Assembly (NCBI GenBank): GCA_002102225.1
Contig: LQPB01000007.1
Coordinates: 1 to 64,000, forward strand
DNA from: Mycobacterium interjectum
GTDB lineage: Bacteria; Actinomycetota; Actinomycetes; Mycobacteriales; Mycobacteriaceae
Length of the DNA stretch: 64,000 bases
Direction: 5' to 3'
Every line of letters begins with the position of its first letter. Positions within the stretch are counted from its first letter, which is position 1. Both the position numbers and the translations under genes were made by a program. Shown here piece after piece: positions 26,766 through 35,077 of this stretch. The notes beneath the pieces are model-generated. The model was not told the DNA's origin and did not search any database. It saw only the letters and a program-made list of their open reading frames with translations.

Positions 26766-27865
26766 CGTTGGCCTCCCTTGGCAAGGCGCGCACCAAGTTC
26801 CGTGAGATAGCGGTCCGGCCCCCCGAGGAGTCCGCTCCAGCTGAGCAGGCGCTTGAGATAGAGATGAGCGTCGTGCTCCCAGGTGTAGCCGATGCCGCCG
26901 AACACCTGGATGGCGGTGTCTCCCACGGAGGCCAGCCGCCCGGCGAACGCCTTGGCCCGCAATGCGGACAGGTGGCGCTCCTCGGAGCCGGCGTTGTCGG
27001 CCGCCCACAGCGCGTGGATGACACCGCTGCGGGCGAGCTCGACGGTCTCGTACATGTCGACACAGAGGTGCTGGACCGCTTGGAAAGAACCGATGACCTG
27101 ACCGAATTGCTTTCTGACTTTTGCGTATTCGATGGCCAGGTCCATCACTGCGCGCGCCGCGCCGAGCGCGTCGGCGGCCGTCGCGATGAGCACGTCATCG
27201 ACGACGGCGGCAACGGCATCCGACGACGCCGTGGCCAGCCGGTGCGCGGGCGCGCCGTCGAGTCCGACCCGGAAGCGCTTGCGGGTCTGGTCGATTCCGG
27301 GCTCGGGCATCACCGAAATTCCGGCGGAGTCGGTCCTTACCGCGAAAAGCCCAGTGTCCGCTCGGTCCCGGGCCAGCACGAGCACGGTGTCGGTCGCCGC
27401 CGCGTCGGGCACGCCCGGGATCTCACCCCGCAGGACGGTGTCGCGGTCCTGCCCGGTCGCCTCGACGCAGGCGTTGTCCGGCTCCAAGAAGCCGACGGTG
27501 GCGATGGTGGTCCCGTCGGCGATCCCGGCCAGAATCGTTGCGGCACTGTCATCGTCGCGGAGCCGTGTCAGCGCGCGCGCCGCGGCGACCGCGGTCGACA
27601 ACCAGGGGCCCGGGTGCAGCGCGGCGCCCAGCTCTTCGGCGACGACGCCGGCCTCGACCATCGTCATCCCGGCGCCGCCGTGTTCCTCCGGCACCAGCAG
27701 CCCGGTGATCCCGAGGTCGGCCAGGGCGCTCCAGACAGGTTGGTCGACGCCGGTCGGATCGTCGAGCAGCTCGCGCACGTGTCCCGAAATCGGTGCCTTC
27801 TCAGCGAGAAAGCGCCGCGTGGTGTCGCGCAGCGCCGCCTGCTCGTCGGTGAGTTCGAGGTTCAT
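26762..27865 (-). CDS. Acyl-CoA dehydrogenase family protein, second subunit
   Basis: A 367-residue FadE-type protein starting MNLELTDEQAALRDTTRRF. It has the C-terminal QVFGGIGYTWEHDAHLYLKR segment of this family. The middle FAD-binding region (TIATVGFLEPDN) is poorly conserved. In mycobacteria, adjacent fadE genes often make alpha2beta2 enzymes for steroid side chains (FadE26-27, FadE28-29), with one subunit lacking part of the FAD site; this gene looks like that partner. The ATG overlaps the stop of the upstream fadE (ATGA), supporting a fixed pair. Confidence 0.88.
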   Translation of the reverse strand: MNLELTDEQAALRDTTRRFLAEKAPISGHVRELLDDPTGVDQPVWSALADLGITGLLVPEEHGGAGMTMVEAGVVAEELGAALHPGPWLSTAVAAARALTRLRDDDSAATILAGIADGTTIATVGFLEPDNACVEATGQDRDTVLRGEIPGVPDAAATDTVLVLARDRADTGLFAVRTDSAGISVMPEPGIDQTRKRFRVGLDGAPAHRLATASSDAVAAVVDDVLIATAADALGAARAVMDLAIEYAKVRKQFGQVIGSFQAVQHLCVDMYETVELARSGVIHALWAADNAGSEERHLSALRAKAFAGRLASVGDTAIQVFGGIGYTWEHDAHLYLKRLLSWSGLLGGPDRYLTELGARLAKGGQR

Positions 27866-29022
27866 TTCCGCGGCAGCCCGAGCACTCGCTGCGCGGTGAT
27901 GTTCTTGTTGATCTGGGTCGTTCCGCCCGCGATGGTCAGCGAACGCGAGGTGAGGCGGTAGTTGGCCCACGGGGCGCCAACGCCGCCGGTGCCGAGCACG
28001 TCGAAGGCCAGGCCGGCCATGTCCTGCCCGATCTCACCCCACACGGTCTTGGCGAGGCTGGCCGACGCGAACGGGTCGCCGCCATGCAGCGTCGCCGAGA
28101 TCGACCGCTGGCAGAGCACTTCGAGATACTTGATGCGGACGGCGATTTCGCCGAGGCGCCGCAGCGTCACCGGATCGTCGAGCGCTCCGGCGTCGGCCTT
28201 GGCGATGTCGTCCACCAGTTCTTCCAGCCTTACCTGCATCTCCGCGTACAGCCGTGCCGCCCCGGCGCGCTCGTGGCCGAGCGTGGTGGTCGCCACTTGC
28301 CAGCCCGCGTTGAGCGGGCCCAGCAGTGCGTCGGCGGGCACCCGCACGTCGTGAAAGAACACCTCGGCGAAATCGGTGTCGCCGTTGAGCGTGACGAGCG
28401 GGCGGACCTCGATGCCGGGCAGTGCCATGTCCACGATGAGGCAGGAGATCCCCTTGTGCTTGGGGGCGTCGGGATCGGTGCGCACGTACAGCTGACACCA
28501 GTGCGCCCGATGCCCCAGCGAGGTCCAGATCTTCTGGCCGTTGACGACGAAGTCGTCACCGTCGCGCACCGCGCGGGTGCGCAGGGCGGCGAGGTCCGAT
28601 CCCGCTTCGGGCTCCGACATGCCCTGGCACCAGATGTCGTCGGCGCGCATCATGCGGGGGAGCAGCGTTGCCTTCTGGTCTTCGGTGCCGTACTGCATGA
28701 TGGCGGGGGCGATGTTGTTCATCCCAATGACGTTGAGCGGCATCGGTGCCCGCGCGCGGGTGGTCTCCTCGGTGTAGACCAGCTGTTCGAGAACGGTCGC
28801 ACCGCGGCCGCCGTACTCGCGCGGCCAGGAGACCGCGGCCCACCCGGCGTCGGCCATCGTCGCGCTCCAGGCCCGCAGCAGCTCGATTGCCGCGTCGTCG
28901 CGCCCCGCGGGCCTGCGCGCGGCCACCAGCTCGTCGGTCAGGTTCGCCGAGAGCCAGTCGCGCAGCTCGGTGCGGAATTGTTCCACTTCCGCGGGGTAGG
29001 AGAAGTCCATTTTTTCGGACAC
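27862..29022 (-). CDS. Acyl-CoA dehydrogenase family protein, first subunit
   Basis: A 386-residue FadE protein with a well-kept FAD/substrate motif (CQGMSEPEAGSDLA near residue 130) and a C-terminal LTIAGGTTQINKNITAQRVLG. It introduces an alpha-beta double bond into an acyl-CoA. Pairing with the next gene suggests a heterotetrameric enzyme for a bulky substrate such as a steroid or branched side chain. The start may be GTG 29022 or ATG 29010; neither has a ribosome site. A TAATAT sequence in the -10 position and the operator at 29031-29045 lie directly upstream, which suggests a leaderless or very short leader transcript. Confidence 0.9.
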   Translation of the reverse strand: MSEKMDFSYPAEVEQFRTELRDWLSANLTDELVAARRPAGRDDAAIELLRAWSATMADAGWAAVSWPREYGGRGATVLEQLVYTEETTRARAPMPLNVIGMNNIAPAIMQYGTEDQKATLLPRMMRADDIWCQGMSEPEAGSDLAALRTRAVRDGDDFVVNGQKIWTSLGHRAHWCQLYVRTDPDAPKHKGISCLIVDMALPGIEVRPLVTLNGDTDFAEVFFHDVRVPADALLGPLNAGWQVATTTLGHERAGAARLYAEMQVRLEELVDDIAKADAGALDDPVTLRRLGEIAVRIKYLEVLCQRSISATLHGGDPFASASLAKTVWGEIGQDMAGLAFDVLGTGGVGAPWANYRLTSRSLTIAGGTTQINKNITAQRVLGLPRK

Positions 29023-29030
29023 TACGTTGG

Positions 29031-29045
29031 AGCAGATATTAGGTC
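29031..29045. promoter_or_regulatory. Island operator site C
   Basis: AGCAGATATTAGGTC, a looser copy of the island palindrome, immediately upstream of the fadE operon start and overlapping the stop of the SDR behind it. The TAATAT on the minus strand inside it could serve as a -10 element, so a bound repressor would block the promoter. Confidence 0.55.
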
Positions 29046-30030
29046 AACTAGGCACTCGGCCGCCGCGCGGTTCGGGGAACGCGACGTCCGCGTCGTCGGG
29101 CATGGCGCTGATGCCCCGCCGCGCGCACACCTCCAGCACCTCGTCGACGATCGACGTCGGCACCATGAACTTCTCCGTGGACGAGATCTCCTCGAGGTGC
29201 GCCTGGATGTCTTCGGCGGTCGGCTGGCCGTCGGCGTCGGCCAGCCAGCCTTCGGTGAGCCCGACGAACACCCGCGCGTAGCGCCCGGCGGCGGCCGAAT
29301 AGTTCCGGTGGGTGAACGTGCAGGCGGAGCTGGCCAGGAAGGTCACCAGCGGCACGACGAGTTCGGGCCGGATGGCCTGCATGAAGCCGGATTCGGCGAG
29401 AAACTTCTCGTCGCCGACGGTCTCGGTGACCATGCGCGAGAAGCCAGTGGGCATAACGGAATTGGCGAGGATTCCGTGCGCCTCGCCTTCGATCGCGATC
29501 ACGTTGGTCAAGCCGACCAGGCCGGCCTTGGCCGCGGCGTAATGGGCCTCCATCGGCTGACCGAAGATGCCGGCGGACGACGAGATGAACACGAACCTCC
29601 CGCCGCCGTTCTTCTGCATGGCGCGATACGCGGGCTGGGCGAGATAAAAGCCGCCGTCCAGGTGCACGCGCAGCATGCGGGTCCACTCGTCGGCCGAGAG
29701 GGCTTCGAACGGCGTGCTGCCGAAGATTCCGGCGTTGCTGACCACCGCATCGAGGCGGCCGAACGCGCCCACCGCCGCGTCGACGATCGCCTGGCCGCCC
29801 GCGGGGCTGTCCACCGAGTCATGCGAGGCGATGGCCGTGCCGCCCGCCGTCGTGATCTCGGCGACCACGTCGTCGGCGACGCGGGAGTCGGCGCCCTCGC
29901 CGCGCATCGACCCGCCGAGGTCGTTGACCACCACCGCGGCCCCGCGGCGCGCCAGGTCCAGTGCGTAAAGGCGGCCGAGTCCACGACCGGCGCCGGTGAC
30001 GACCGCCACCCGGCCGGTGAAGTCAATCAT
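29044..30030 (-). CDS. MFE2-type SDR, likely (3R)-hydroxyacyl-CoA dehydrogenase
   Basis: A 328-residue protein. Residues 1-240 are an SDR with VVTGAGRGLGRLYALDL, then VVVNDLGGSMRGEG, the VNDLGG form typical of the hydroxyacyl-CoA dehydrogenase domain of peroxisomal multifunctional enzyme 2 (HSD17B4). VFISSSAGIFG and YAAAKAGLVG provide the Ser and Tyr/Lys. About 80 extra C-terminal residues (EDIQAHLEEISS onward) are of unknown fold. AGGAG lies nine bases before ATG 30030. The gene is divergent from the VWA gene with operator site D between them. It would suit beta-oxidation after the FadE pair. Confidence 0.85.
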   Translation of the reverse strand: MIDFTGRVAVVTGAGRGLGRLYALDLARRGAAVVVNDLGGSMRGEGADSRVADDVVAEITTAGGTAIASHDSVDSPAGGQAIVDAAVGAFGRLDAVVSNAGIFGSTPFEALSADEWTRMLRVHLDGGFYLAQPAYRAMQKNGGGRFVFISSSAGIFGQPMEAHYAAAKAGLVGLTNVIAIEGEAHGILANSVMPTGFSRMVTETVGDEKFLAESGFMQAIRPELVVPLVTFLASSACTFTHRNYSAAAGRYARVFVGLTEGWLADADGQPTAEDIQAHLEEISSTEKFMVPTSIVDEVLEVCARRGISAMPDDADVAFPEPRGGRVPS

Positions 30031-30095
30031 GATGGGCTCCTGACTAATCGACGGCCGAGTTGATTGACTGCCCTGAGGCCGGACTCTACGGTGGA

Positions 30096-30110
30096 ACAGA
30101 TATTTGGTCA
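30096..30110. promoter_or_regulatory. Island operator site D
   Basis: AACAGATATTTGGTC, in the 107-bp divergent gap between the MFE2-type SDR and the VWA gene. It can control both. It matches the shared form except for the last base. Confidence 0.6.
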
Positions 30111-30137
30111 AAAGTGTCGGTGGTTCGGAGGTTGAGC

Positions 30138-31862
30138 GTGGGGGACGACGCTCGTGCCGGGCGGCTGCAGGCCCTGGGCATGTTCGCTTCCGCGCTGGCG
30201 GGCCGCGCCACGGCGGTCGCCGAGCTGCGACCGGGCGAACCGCCGTGGACGGACGGCCAGACGATCTACGTCGATGCCGCGATGCCGGGGCGCGCGCAGC
30301 TCGAGTCGGTTGCCGTGCAGGCATCGATGATCGCGGCGGGCAGCCTGGACCCCGGCGCCGTGCGTCCCCTGGTCCGGCACCCCCGGTTGGCGCGGCGTTA
30401 CCTGGCGGTCGAGGGCCACCGCGCGCTGGTCGCCACCGGCGACCTGCTCCCGCGCGCGTTGGCGTCGCTGGGCGACCGCGAGATCGCGAGCCGCAGCGAC
30501 TCGCCCGCCGCGTCGTTGCGGATCGCCAAGGCGCGGGCGAGGATCGACGACCCGGCGGCCGGCTTCGGCGTGATCCGTGCGGCGAAGGTGCTGTCGGCGT
30601 GCCGCGCGGCCGAACGACAGGACCCGGCGAATCCCGGGCACGTCCCGCGTGGCCGCGCCGCGCAGGAACTGGCGGAGCTTGCCGACGGCGAGACCGACGA
30701 TTCCGACGATCCAGACCTGTTCACCAGCCCGGTGGGCGGGGGTGGCTTCATCGGTAAGTGGTTGAAGAAGATGTTGTCTTCACAGAGGAAGAAGTCGCGC
30801 AGCAGCGGCGGCGGACCGCCGGGCGCGGACACGCCGACGCATCGCACGAACTCGGGAATCCGCGGCTCGCACGCCGTGTCGTCGCTCGCGTCGGCCCCGC
30901 GCGAGGACATCAGCGACGAGGAAGCGGAGGCGGCCGCGGACGGAGTGAGATATCCGGAATGGGACGCCGGGCGCAAGGGCTACCGGCCCGCGTGGTGCAC
31001 CGTGCGCGAGGTCGAGCCGGCGATCAAAGCGCAGGCGACCCAGGAAATCGAAGCCGCGATCGGCGTGCGACGGCCGCTGTCACGGCTCGGGATGGGGCTG
31101 CACCGCCGCCACCGTCAGCCGCAGGGCGACGACATCGACATCGACGCCGCGGTGGAGGCTCGCGTCGAGGTGCGGGCCGGGTCGGTCCCCGACGAGGCCG
31201 TCTACCTCGACAGCCTGCGCCGCCGCCGGGACCTGTCGGTGCTGCTCCTGCTCGACGTGTCGGGCTCGGCGGGCGAGGCCGGAACGCTGGGCCGCACGGT
31301 GCACCAGCAACAGCGCGCGGCGGTCGCCAATCTCACCGTCGCACTGCATGACCTGGGCGACCGGGTCGCCTTGTACGCCTACTACTCGCAGGGCCGGCAG
31401 GCGGTCAGCATGATTCCCGTCAAACGGTTCGACGACCACCTCGACTCCCGCGTCATGCGGCGGCTCAACAGCCTGGAACCCGGCGCGTACTCCCGCCTCG
31501 GTGCGGCCATCCGGCACGGCTCGGCGGTCTTGGAGGCGCGCGGCGGAACGGCGCGGCGACTGCTGGTGGTGCTGTCCGACGGACTCGCCTACGACCACGG
31601 GTACGAACGGGCCTACGGTGCCGCGGACGCGCGGCGCGCCCTGACCGAGGCCCGCCGGCGCGGGACCGGCTGTGTGTGCCTGACGATCGGTGCGGGGACG
31701 GACGTGCAATCGCTGCGCAGGGTGTTCGGCAGCACCGCGCACGCCACCATTGCGCGCCCGGATCAGCTCGCCGGCGTCGTGGGCCCGCTGTTCCGGTCGG
31801 CCCTGCGCTCGGCGGAGGTCCGCCGCCGGCCGCGCGCCGCCGCACCCGTCGTCGGGCGTTGA
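30138..31862 (+). CDS. NorD/CbbO-like VWA-domain protein
   Basis: A 574-residue protein. The N-terminal 250 residues are helical and variable. YPEWDAGRKGYRPAWCTVRE near residue 272 is the segment seen before the VWA domain in NorD/CbbO proteins. The VWA domain starts near 365, with the MIDAS motif DVSGS at 373-377. Partner AAA+ proteins (NorQ/CbbQ) use the VWA protein as an adaptor to remodel metalloenzymes such as nitric oxide reductase or Rubisco. The next gene is that AAA+ partner. No reductase or Rubisco is nearby, so the client is unknown. GTG 30138 has GGAGG six bases upstream. Confidence 0.85.
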   Translation: MGDDARAGRLQALGMFASALAGRATAVAELRPGEPPWTDGQTIYVDAAMPGRAQLESVAVQASMIAAGSLDPGAVRPLVRHPRLARRYLAVEGHRALVATGDLLPRALASLGDREIASRSDSPAASLRIAKARARIDDPAAGFGVIRAAKVLSACRAAERQDPANPGHVPRGRAAQELAELADGETDDSDDPDLFTSPVGGGGFIGKWLKKMLSSQRKKSRSSGGGPPGADTPTHRTNSGIRGSHAVSSLASAPREDISDEEAEAAADGVRYPEWDAGRKGYRPAWCTVREVEPAIKAQATQEIEAAIGVRRPLSRLGMGLHRRHRQPQGDDIDIDAAVEARVEVRAGSVPDEAVYLDSLRRRRDLSVLLLLDVSGSAGEAGTLGRTVHQQQRAAVANLTVALHDLGDRVALYAYYSQGRQAVSMIPVKRFDDHLDSRVMRRLNSLEPGAYSRLGAAIRHGSAVLEARGGTARRLLVVLSDGLAYDHGYERAYGAADARRALTEARRRGTGCVCLTIGAGTDVQSLRRVFGSTAHATIARPDQLAGVVGPLFRSALRSAEVRRRPRAAAPVVGR

Positions 31863-31876
31863 AACAAACATCTGTT
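31862..31876. promoter_or_regulatory. Island operator site E
   Basis: AAACAAACATCTGTT (reverse AACAGATGTTTGTTT). It overlaps the last base of the VWA stop codon and lies 35 bases before the AAA+ gene, so it may control that gene separately. Confidence 0.5.
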
Positions 31877-31910
31877 CCGGATAGGCTCAATCGAGATCGG
31901 AAGGGAAGCT

Positions 31911-32753
31911 ATGGCCAACGAGCCCGGGGTAGCTCACCGGAATGGCGTGGCCCCCGAGGCGCACAGCGTGCGGCCCTACTACCAGGCGATCGGCAACGAG
32001 GAAGCCATTTTCAAGGCCGCCTACCGCCAGGGCCTGTCGCTGGTTTTGAAGGGGCCGACGGGGTGCGGCAAGACCCGCTTCGTCGAGGCGATGGCCTACG
32101 ACCTGGGCCGGCCGCTGATCACCGTCGCCTGCCATGACGACCTCACCACCGCCGACCTGGTCGGCCGGTACCTGTTGCAAGGCGACGAGACGGTGTGGGT
32201 GGACGGCCCGCTGACCCGCGCGGTGCGGGAGGGCGCGATCTGCTACCTGGACGAAGTGGTGGAGGCCCGACAGGACACCACCGTGGTGCTGCACCCGCTC
32301 GCGGACCACCGGCGCCAGCTGCCCATCGAGCGGCTCGGCGTCACGTTGGACGCCGCGCCCGGGTTCGGCCTGGTGGTGTCCTACAACCCGGGCTACCAGA
32401 GCGTCCTCAAGGATCTCAAGGATTCGACACGCCAGCGGATGGTCGCCCTCGAATTCGGTTTTCCCGCAGCCGATGTCGAGGAGGGGATCGTTGCGCACGA
32501 GTCGGGCGTCGACGCGGCCACCGCGGCCGAGCTGGTGCGTCTCGGGCAGGCCATCCGCCGGCTGGAAACCGGCGGGTTGCGTGAGGTCGCGTCGACGCGC
32601 GTGCTGATCGCGGCGGGCAGGCTCGTCGCGGAGGGCCTGACCATGCACGAGGCCGCCCGGGCGGCGATCGCCGGGCCGCTCACCGACGACGTCGCCGTGG
32701 GCGAGGCGCTGGGCGAGATGATCGCGATCTATCTGGGTGGCGTGGGTGGTTGA
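31911..32753 (+). CDS. NorQ/CbbQ-like MoxR-family AAA+ ATPase
   Basis: A 280-residue AAA+ protein of the NorQ/CbbQ group: P-loop GPTGCGKTR at 48-56, VACHDDLTTADLVGRYL near 71-87, Walker B CYLDE at 111-115, and a C-terminal CbbQ-type domain. These ATPases form rings that, with a VWA protein, insert metal or remove inhibitors from a client enzyme. It directly follows the VWA gene, as in nor and cbb operons. In this island the possible clients are the P450 at 36069 or a metal enzyme encoded elsewhere; that is speculation. Confidence 0.9.
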   Translation: MANEPGVAHRNGVAPEAHSVRPYYQAIGNEEAIFKAAYRQGLSLVLKGPTGCGKTRFVEAMAYDLGRPLITVACHDDLTTADLVGRYLLQGDETVWVDGPLTRAVREGAICYLDEVVEARQDTTVVLHPLADHRRQLPIERLGVTLDAAPGFGLVVSYNPGYQSVLKDLKDSTRQRMVALEFGFPAADVEEGIVAHESGVDAATAAELVRLGQAIRRLETGGLREVASTRVLIAAGRLVAEGLTMHEAARAAIAGPLTDDVAVGEALGEMIAIYLGGVGG

Positions 32754-32786
32754 TTGACGCTGCGTGCGGACCACCGCTAGTGTCCG

Positions 32787-32801
32787 AACAAATATTAGGT
32801 T
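32787..32801. promoter_or_regulatory. Island operator site F
   Basis: AACAAATATTAGGTT, a full match to AACnnAnnnTnnGTT, 15 bases before the start of the LIVBP-like gene and before its GGAGG ribosome site. It is well placed to repress the LIVBP-AveC-SDR-P450 operon. Confidence 0.6.
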
Positions 32802-32816
32802 TTTACCGGAGGCCGG

Positions 32817-33935
32817 ATGTCCTACGAAAGCAGTGCGGAGCCGATCAAGGTCGGCTACCTGATGGATTTCATGCTCCCGCCGGGCTTTCCGGAAGAGTTG
32901 CTGGCGAGTTTCACGCGGTGCTTCGACCTCATCTTCGAAGAAGCCCGTGAACAGGGCCTCATCGATCGCCCGGTGCAGATGATCTACCGCGAGGTGGAGG
33001 GGTTGCCCAAGGGATCGGTCAAGGCGGTGATCGATGCCTTCGGGCAGCTCGTCGACGAGGGCTGCCTGGTGGTGTTCGGCCCGCACATCACCGACAACTG
33101 CGTGCCCACCCGCGAGGCGATCGAGGAACGGTTCAGGGTGCCGGCGATCAGCGTCACCGGCACCGACGACTGGCTGGGCGAATGGACGTTCGCGTTTCCG
33201 CAGGGCTCCATGACCGACGAGCCGATCTTCATCGCCGATTTGGTCGCCAAACGCGGGCTCACCGAAATCGGGGTGCTGGTCGAGCAGAGCCTGATCGGCG
33301 AGAGCTACCTGAAAAACCTGCGAAGCGCGTGCCGGCGCAAGGGGATTCGCATCGTCGCCGAGGTGGCGATTGCGCAGACCGCGCAGGACATCGACGAGGC
33401 CGTGCGCACCCTGCACGACGCGAAGGCCGAGGCGATAGTGCACCTGGGTTTCGGCTTCGGGATCGTGTTCATCAATCCGGCGCTTGAGGCCGTCGATTGG
33501 GACCCACCGCGCTTCACCACCACGGCCTTCCAGAACGCGTGGGTGAATCCGATCATGTGGAAAGCGTTCATGGGCTGGGTGGGGGTCGACCAGTACGACG
33601 AGGCGAACCGGCTCGGCCAGGAGTTCCTCGACCGTTACGCGACGAAATACGACGGCAGCCGCCCCGAGTACTGCGTGCCGGTGGTCAACCGCGACGTCGC
33701 CGCCACGTTGGTGCGCGCGTTTGCCGACGCTCATCCGCTCAGTCCGCGCGGCGTCAAGGAGGCCCTGGAACGGGTGAAGATGATGCCCGCCGCCTCGGGC
33801 GCGCCCGGCACCCGGGTGTCGTTCGGCAAGTGGACGCGGCGGGCCTGGATGGGCGCCGGCTACCTGGTGGCCCGGACCCTCGATGCCGACGGCGTCAACT
33901 CGCATCTGGTCGACCGCTTCGGAGAGGACGGCTGA
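32817..33935 (+). CDS. Cytosolic Leu/Ile/Val-binding-protein-fold sensor
   Basis: A 372-residue protein of the periplasmic binding protein type I family. KVGYLMDFMLPPGFPEEL starts the first strand, CLVVFGPHITDN and ISVTGTDDW follow, and GVLVEQSLIGESYLK begins the second lobe. There is no signal peptide or lipobox and no ABC transporter gene nearby. It therefore probably works in the cytoplasm, as AmiC does for the amidase operon, as a ligand sensor or ligand-binding subunit. GGAGG precedes the ATG, and its stop overlaps the AveC-like gene (TGATG). Ligand unknown. Confidence 0.78.
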   Translation: MSYESSAEPIKVGYLMDFMLPPGFPEELLASFTRCFDLIFEEAREQGLIDRPVQMIYREVEGLPKGSVKAVIDAFGQLVDEGCLVVFGPHITDNCVPTREAIEERFRVPAISVTGTDDWLGEWTFAFPQGSMTDEPIFIADLVAKRGLTEIGVLVEQSLIGESYLKNLRSACRRKGIRIVAEVAIAQTAQDIDEAVRTLHDAKAEAIVHLGFGFGIVFINPALEAVDWDPPRFTTTAFQNAWVNPIMWKAFMGWVGVDQYDEANRLGQEFLDRYATKYDGSRPEYCVPVVNRDVAATLVRAFADAHPLSPRGVKEALERVKMMPAASGAPGTRVSFGKWTRRAWMGAGYLVARTLDADGVNSHLVDRFGEDG

Positions 33936-35077
33936 TGTCTACGGAACAATCCACACCGGCCGTCGTGGACGAGAAGCCGCCGGCCCGACACCAAGGTGAG
34001 AAGCGCGGCTGGGGCGGCTGGGTCGCCGGCGCCGCCCTGGCGGCGTTCGCGCTCTTCTTCATCGTGAACTGCCGCGTCGCGCTCGACCCGCGCGTCGCCA
34101 ATCCCAACGTGCAGGGCCGGCCGCGGCCCGTGAAGTTCGTCTTCGGGCTGGACTACATCACCTTCCTGCAGATCTCGACCGTGATCATGCTGCTGGTGCT
34201 GCTCGTGGTGTTCATCAGGGGCTGGCGCCGCAACCCGGGCAGCCCGGTCATGCTGATGTTCCTGTGCACCACGTTGATCGTGTGGCAGGACCCGATCATG
34301 AACTGGTCCCCGTTCGCGGTTTACAACCCCGACCTCATCCACTGGCCGGAGTCCTGGCCCCTGGTGTCGCTGTCGCCGACCGTCGAGCCCTTCGTCGTAT
34401 TCGGTTACGTCACTTTCTATTTCGGGCCGTACTTCCCGGCGATCTGGATCCTGCGCAAACTGCAGGCGCGCAAGGGTCCCGAGGCCTTCGTGTCGCGACA
34501 CCCACTGGTCAGCCTGGGCGTGCTGACCTGTGCCATCGGTTTCGTCTTCGATGCCTGGCTGGAGATCCAGCTGGTCCACATGGGGATGTACATCTACTCG
34601 CAGGTGATTCCGTGGGGCTCGGTGTTCACCGGCACCACATTCCAGTTCCCGTTGATCTGGGAGTCGTTCTCGGTGACGTTCGTGATGGTGCCGGCGGCGA
34701 TCCTTTGCTACCGCGACGACACCGGAAAGTCGGTGGCGGAGAAGCTCGCCGCGAAGGCCAGGATCTTCCCCGGCCGTCCCGTGCTGGGCACGTTCCTGGT
34801 GATGTTCGCGATCATCAACGTGTCCTACTTCGCCTACGGCGCATGGTTCGCCGTCATCAAGGCCACCAAAGCGGCGACCTCGGTGGCCTGCCCATGGCCC
34901 TACCCGGAGGCCAAAGTCTATGACCCGCAGGGGTTTTACGAGAAGGCCGGCGCCCAGGGGCCGTACTCGGTCGGCATCTGGTCGACCTGGATGAGTGGCC
35001 AGCCGAACGGGCGGCCCCAGGTCGACCCGCCACCACCGGGTGCGGGTGCGTGCGCTGCCACGGCCAACAATGGCTGA
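33935..35077 (+). CDS. AveC-like spirocyclase-family membrane protein
   Basis: A 380-residue protein with a cytosolic N-terminus of about 30 residues and about seven hydrophobic helices. QDPIMNWSPFAVYNPDLIHW and FGPYFPAIWILRK, then VFDAWLEIQLVHMGMYIY, are like the AveC family. AveC in the avermectin producer forms the spiroketal of the polyketide. Mycobacterial homologues often lie beside an SDR and a P450, as here, but their reaction is unknown. A lipid or terpenoid hydroxylation or cyclisation step is plausible. It overlaps the next SDR gene by eight bases, so the unit is tightly coupled. Confidence 0.75.
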   Translation: MSTEQSTPAVVDEKPPARHQGEKRGWGGWVAGAALAAFALFFIVNCRVALDPRVANPNVQGRPRPVKFVFGLDYITFLQISTVIMLLVLLVVFIRGWRRNPGSPVMLMFLCTTLIVWQDPIMNWSPFAVYNPDLIHWPESWPLVSLSPTVEPFVVFGYVTFYFGPYFPAIWILRKLQARKGPEAFVSRHPLVSLGVLTCAIGFVFDAWLEIQLVHMGMYIYSQVIPWGSVFTGTTFQFPLIWESFSVTFVMVPAAILCYRDDTGKSVAEKLAAKARIFPGRPVLGTFLVMFAIINVSYFAYGAWFAVIKATKAATSVACPWPYPEAKVYDPQGFYEKAGAQGPYSVGIWSTWMSGQPNGRPQVDPPPPGAGACAATANNG

